A program made the position numbers and the translations under genes. The notes under the pieces are model-generated. The model had not been told where the DNA came from. It searched no databases and saw only the letters and a list, made by a program, of their open reading frames with translations. This document shows positions 63,344-64,000 of a stretch of DNA of 64,000 nt, piece after piece. This DNA comes from an uncultured Alphaproteobacteria bacterium. Its GTDB lineage: Bacteria > Pseudomonadota > Alphaproteobacteria > HIMB59. Each line of letters starts with the position of its first letter. The first letter of the stretch is position 1. The stretch lies in contig CACNLH010000001.1 in NCBI GenBank assembly GCA_902621205.1, positions 62,001 to 126,000 on the forward strand, in the 5' to 3' direction.

Positions 63344-64000
63344 TTTTATTAAACTTAATTTTATTTTTAATCAATAAAAGACAAATTAAAGAGGGAACTA
63401 CCATTACAGCTGTAATGATGAAAAATAATCCCCAGTTACCACCTAACCCATCAACTAATGCTCCAGAAGAAGAAGCTAGTAAAGTTCTTCCTGCTGTTCC
63501 AACAGAGGCTAATAAAGCATATTGTGTAGCAGTAAAACTACGATCAACTAAAAGAGATATAAATGCAACAAATGCCACTGTTGCAAATGCTGCTGCTAAG
63601 TCGTCTAATATTACTGCAAAAGCAAAGAGCGTTTTCGATGGTCCTACCCAAGCTAGCACTGAAAATAAAATATTTGTACCGGCCATTGCAATACCTGCCA
63701 CAATTAATGTTTTAAAAATACCAGATCTCATTGCTATAGCTCCACCAATAAGCGTAAATACAATGGTTGTAATCCAGCCTAATGCTTTTGAAAATATTGC
63801 TATATCGCCCTTAGAAAAACCAATTTCCTTATAAAATACTAGACTCATTCTTCCAAGAAACGCCTCACCTATTTTGAATAAAAACACAAAAGCAAGAATT
63901 GCAATACCAATTTTAACTCCATTAATACTAAAGAAACTGTTTAAGGGGTTAGCTACAACATTGTTTAAATAATAGAGAGTTTGAGAAACAGGATTATTCT
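63336..64000 (-). CDS. AmpG-like MFS muropeptide transporter (N-terminus beyond window)
   Basis: FKIGEAFLGRMSLVFYKEIGFSKGDIAIFSKALGW; reverse-strand frame stays open from 63887 to 64000 (NNPVSQTLYYLNNVVANPLNSFFSINGVKIGIAILAFVF). Confidence 0.85.
   Translation of the reverse strand, partial: NNPVSQTLYYLNNVVANPLNSFFSINGVKIGIAILAFVFLFKIGEAFLGRMSLVFYKEIGFSKGDIAIFSKALGWITTIVFTLIGGAIAMRSGIFKTLIVAGIAMAGTNILFSVLAWVGPSKTLFAFAVILDDLAAAFATVAFVAFISLLVDRSFTATQYALLASVGTAGRTLLASSSGALVDGLGGNWGLFFIITAVMVVPSLICLLLIKNKIKFNKTS

Noticed and set aside
63415-63834. 139-aa plus-strand ORF
   Set aside because: Antisense to the AmpG-like MFS gene, which has clear family motifs

Overview
Very AT-rich, densely packed chromosomal window that looks like a streamlined marine alphaproteobacterium (SAR11/HIMB59-like by gene content and style; this assignment is inference, no search was run). 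Most of it is ordinary core genome: ccmABCDEF; SUV3-like helicase, fdxA, carD and rpmF; gcrA; pgk, ftsY, mtaB and dapF; ffh-rpsP-rimM-trmD-rplS-leuCDB-asd; sodB and hsp20; a TRAP transporter; sdhCDAB-mdh-sucAB with convergent acnA; glpK, glpD and gpsA. There are two tRNA-Arg genes. I saw no rRNA, CRISPR array, IS element or prophage. The main second-look items are: (i) a multi-branched inverted-repeat structure at 43579-43662 between dctQ (-) and sdhC (+), which resembles a structured RNA I cannot assign; (ii) three stem-loops at 28605-28705 upstream of a class III aminotransferase; (iii) a sigma32-type promoter plus a hairpin around the Shine-Dalgarno of hsp20; (iv) hairpins in the rplS and ffh leaders; (v) a TCA cluster without sucCD and with an E2 that lacks a recognisable peripheral subunit-binding domain; (vi) a tandem PAP2 fusion, long acidic tails on S16 and L19, and several unlisted small membrane ORFs. 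I did not find a convincing new multi-gene system. The best novelty candidate is the structured element at 43.6 kb.
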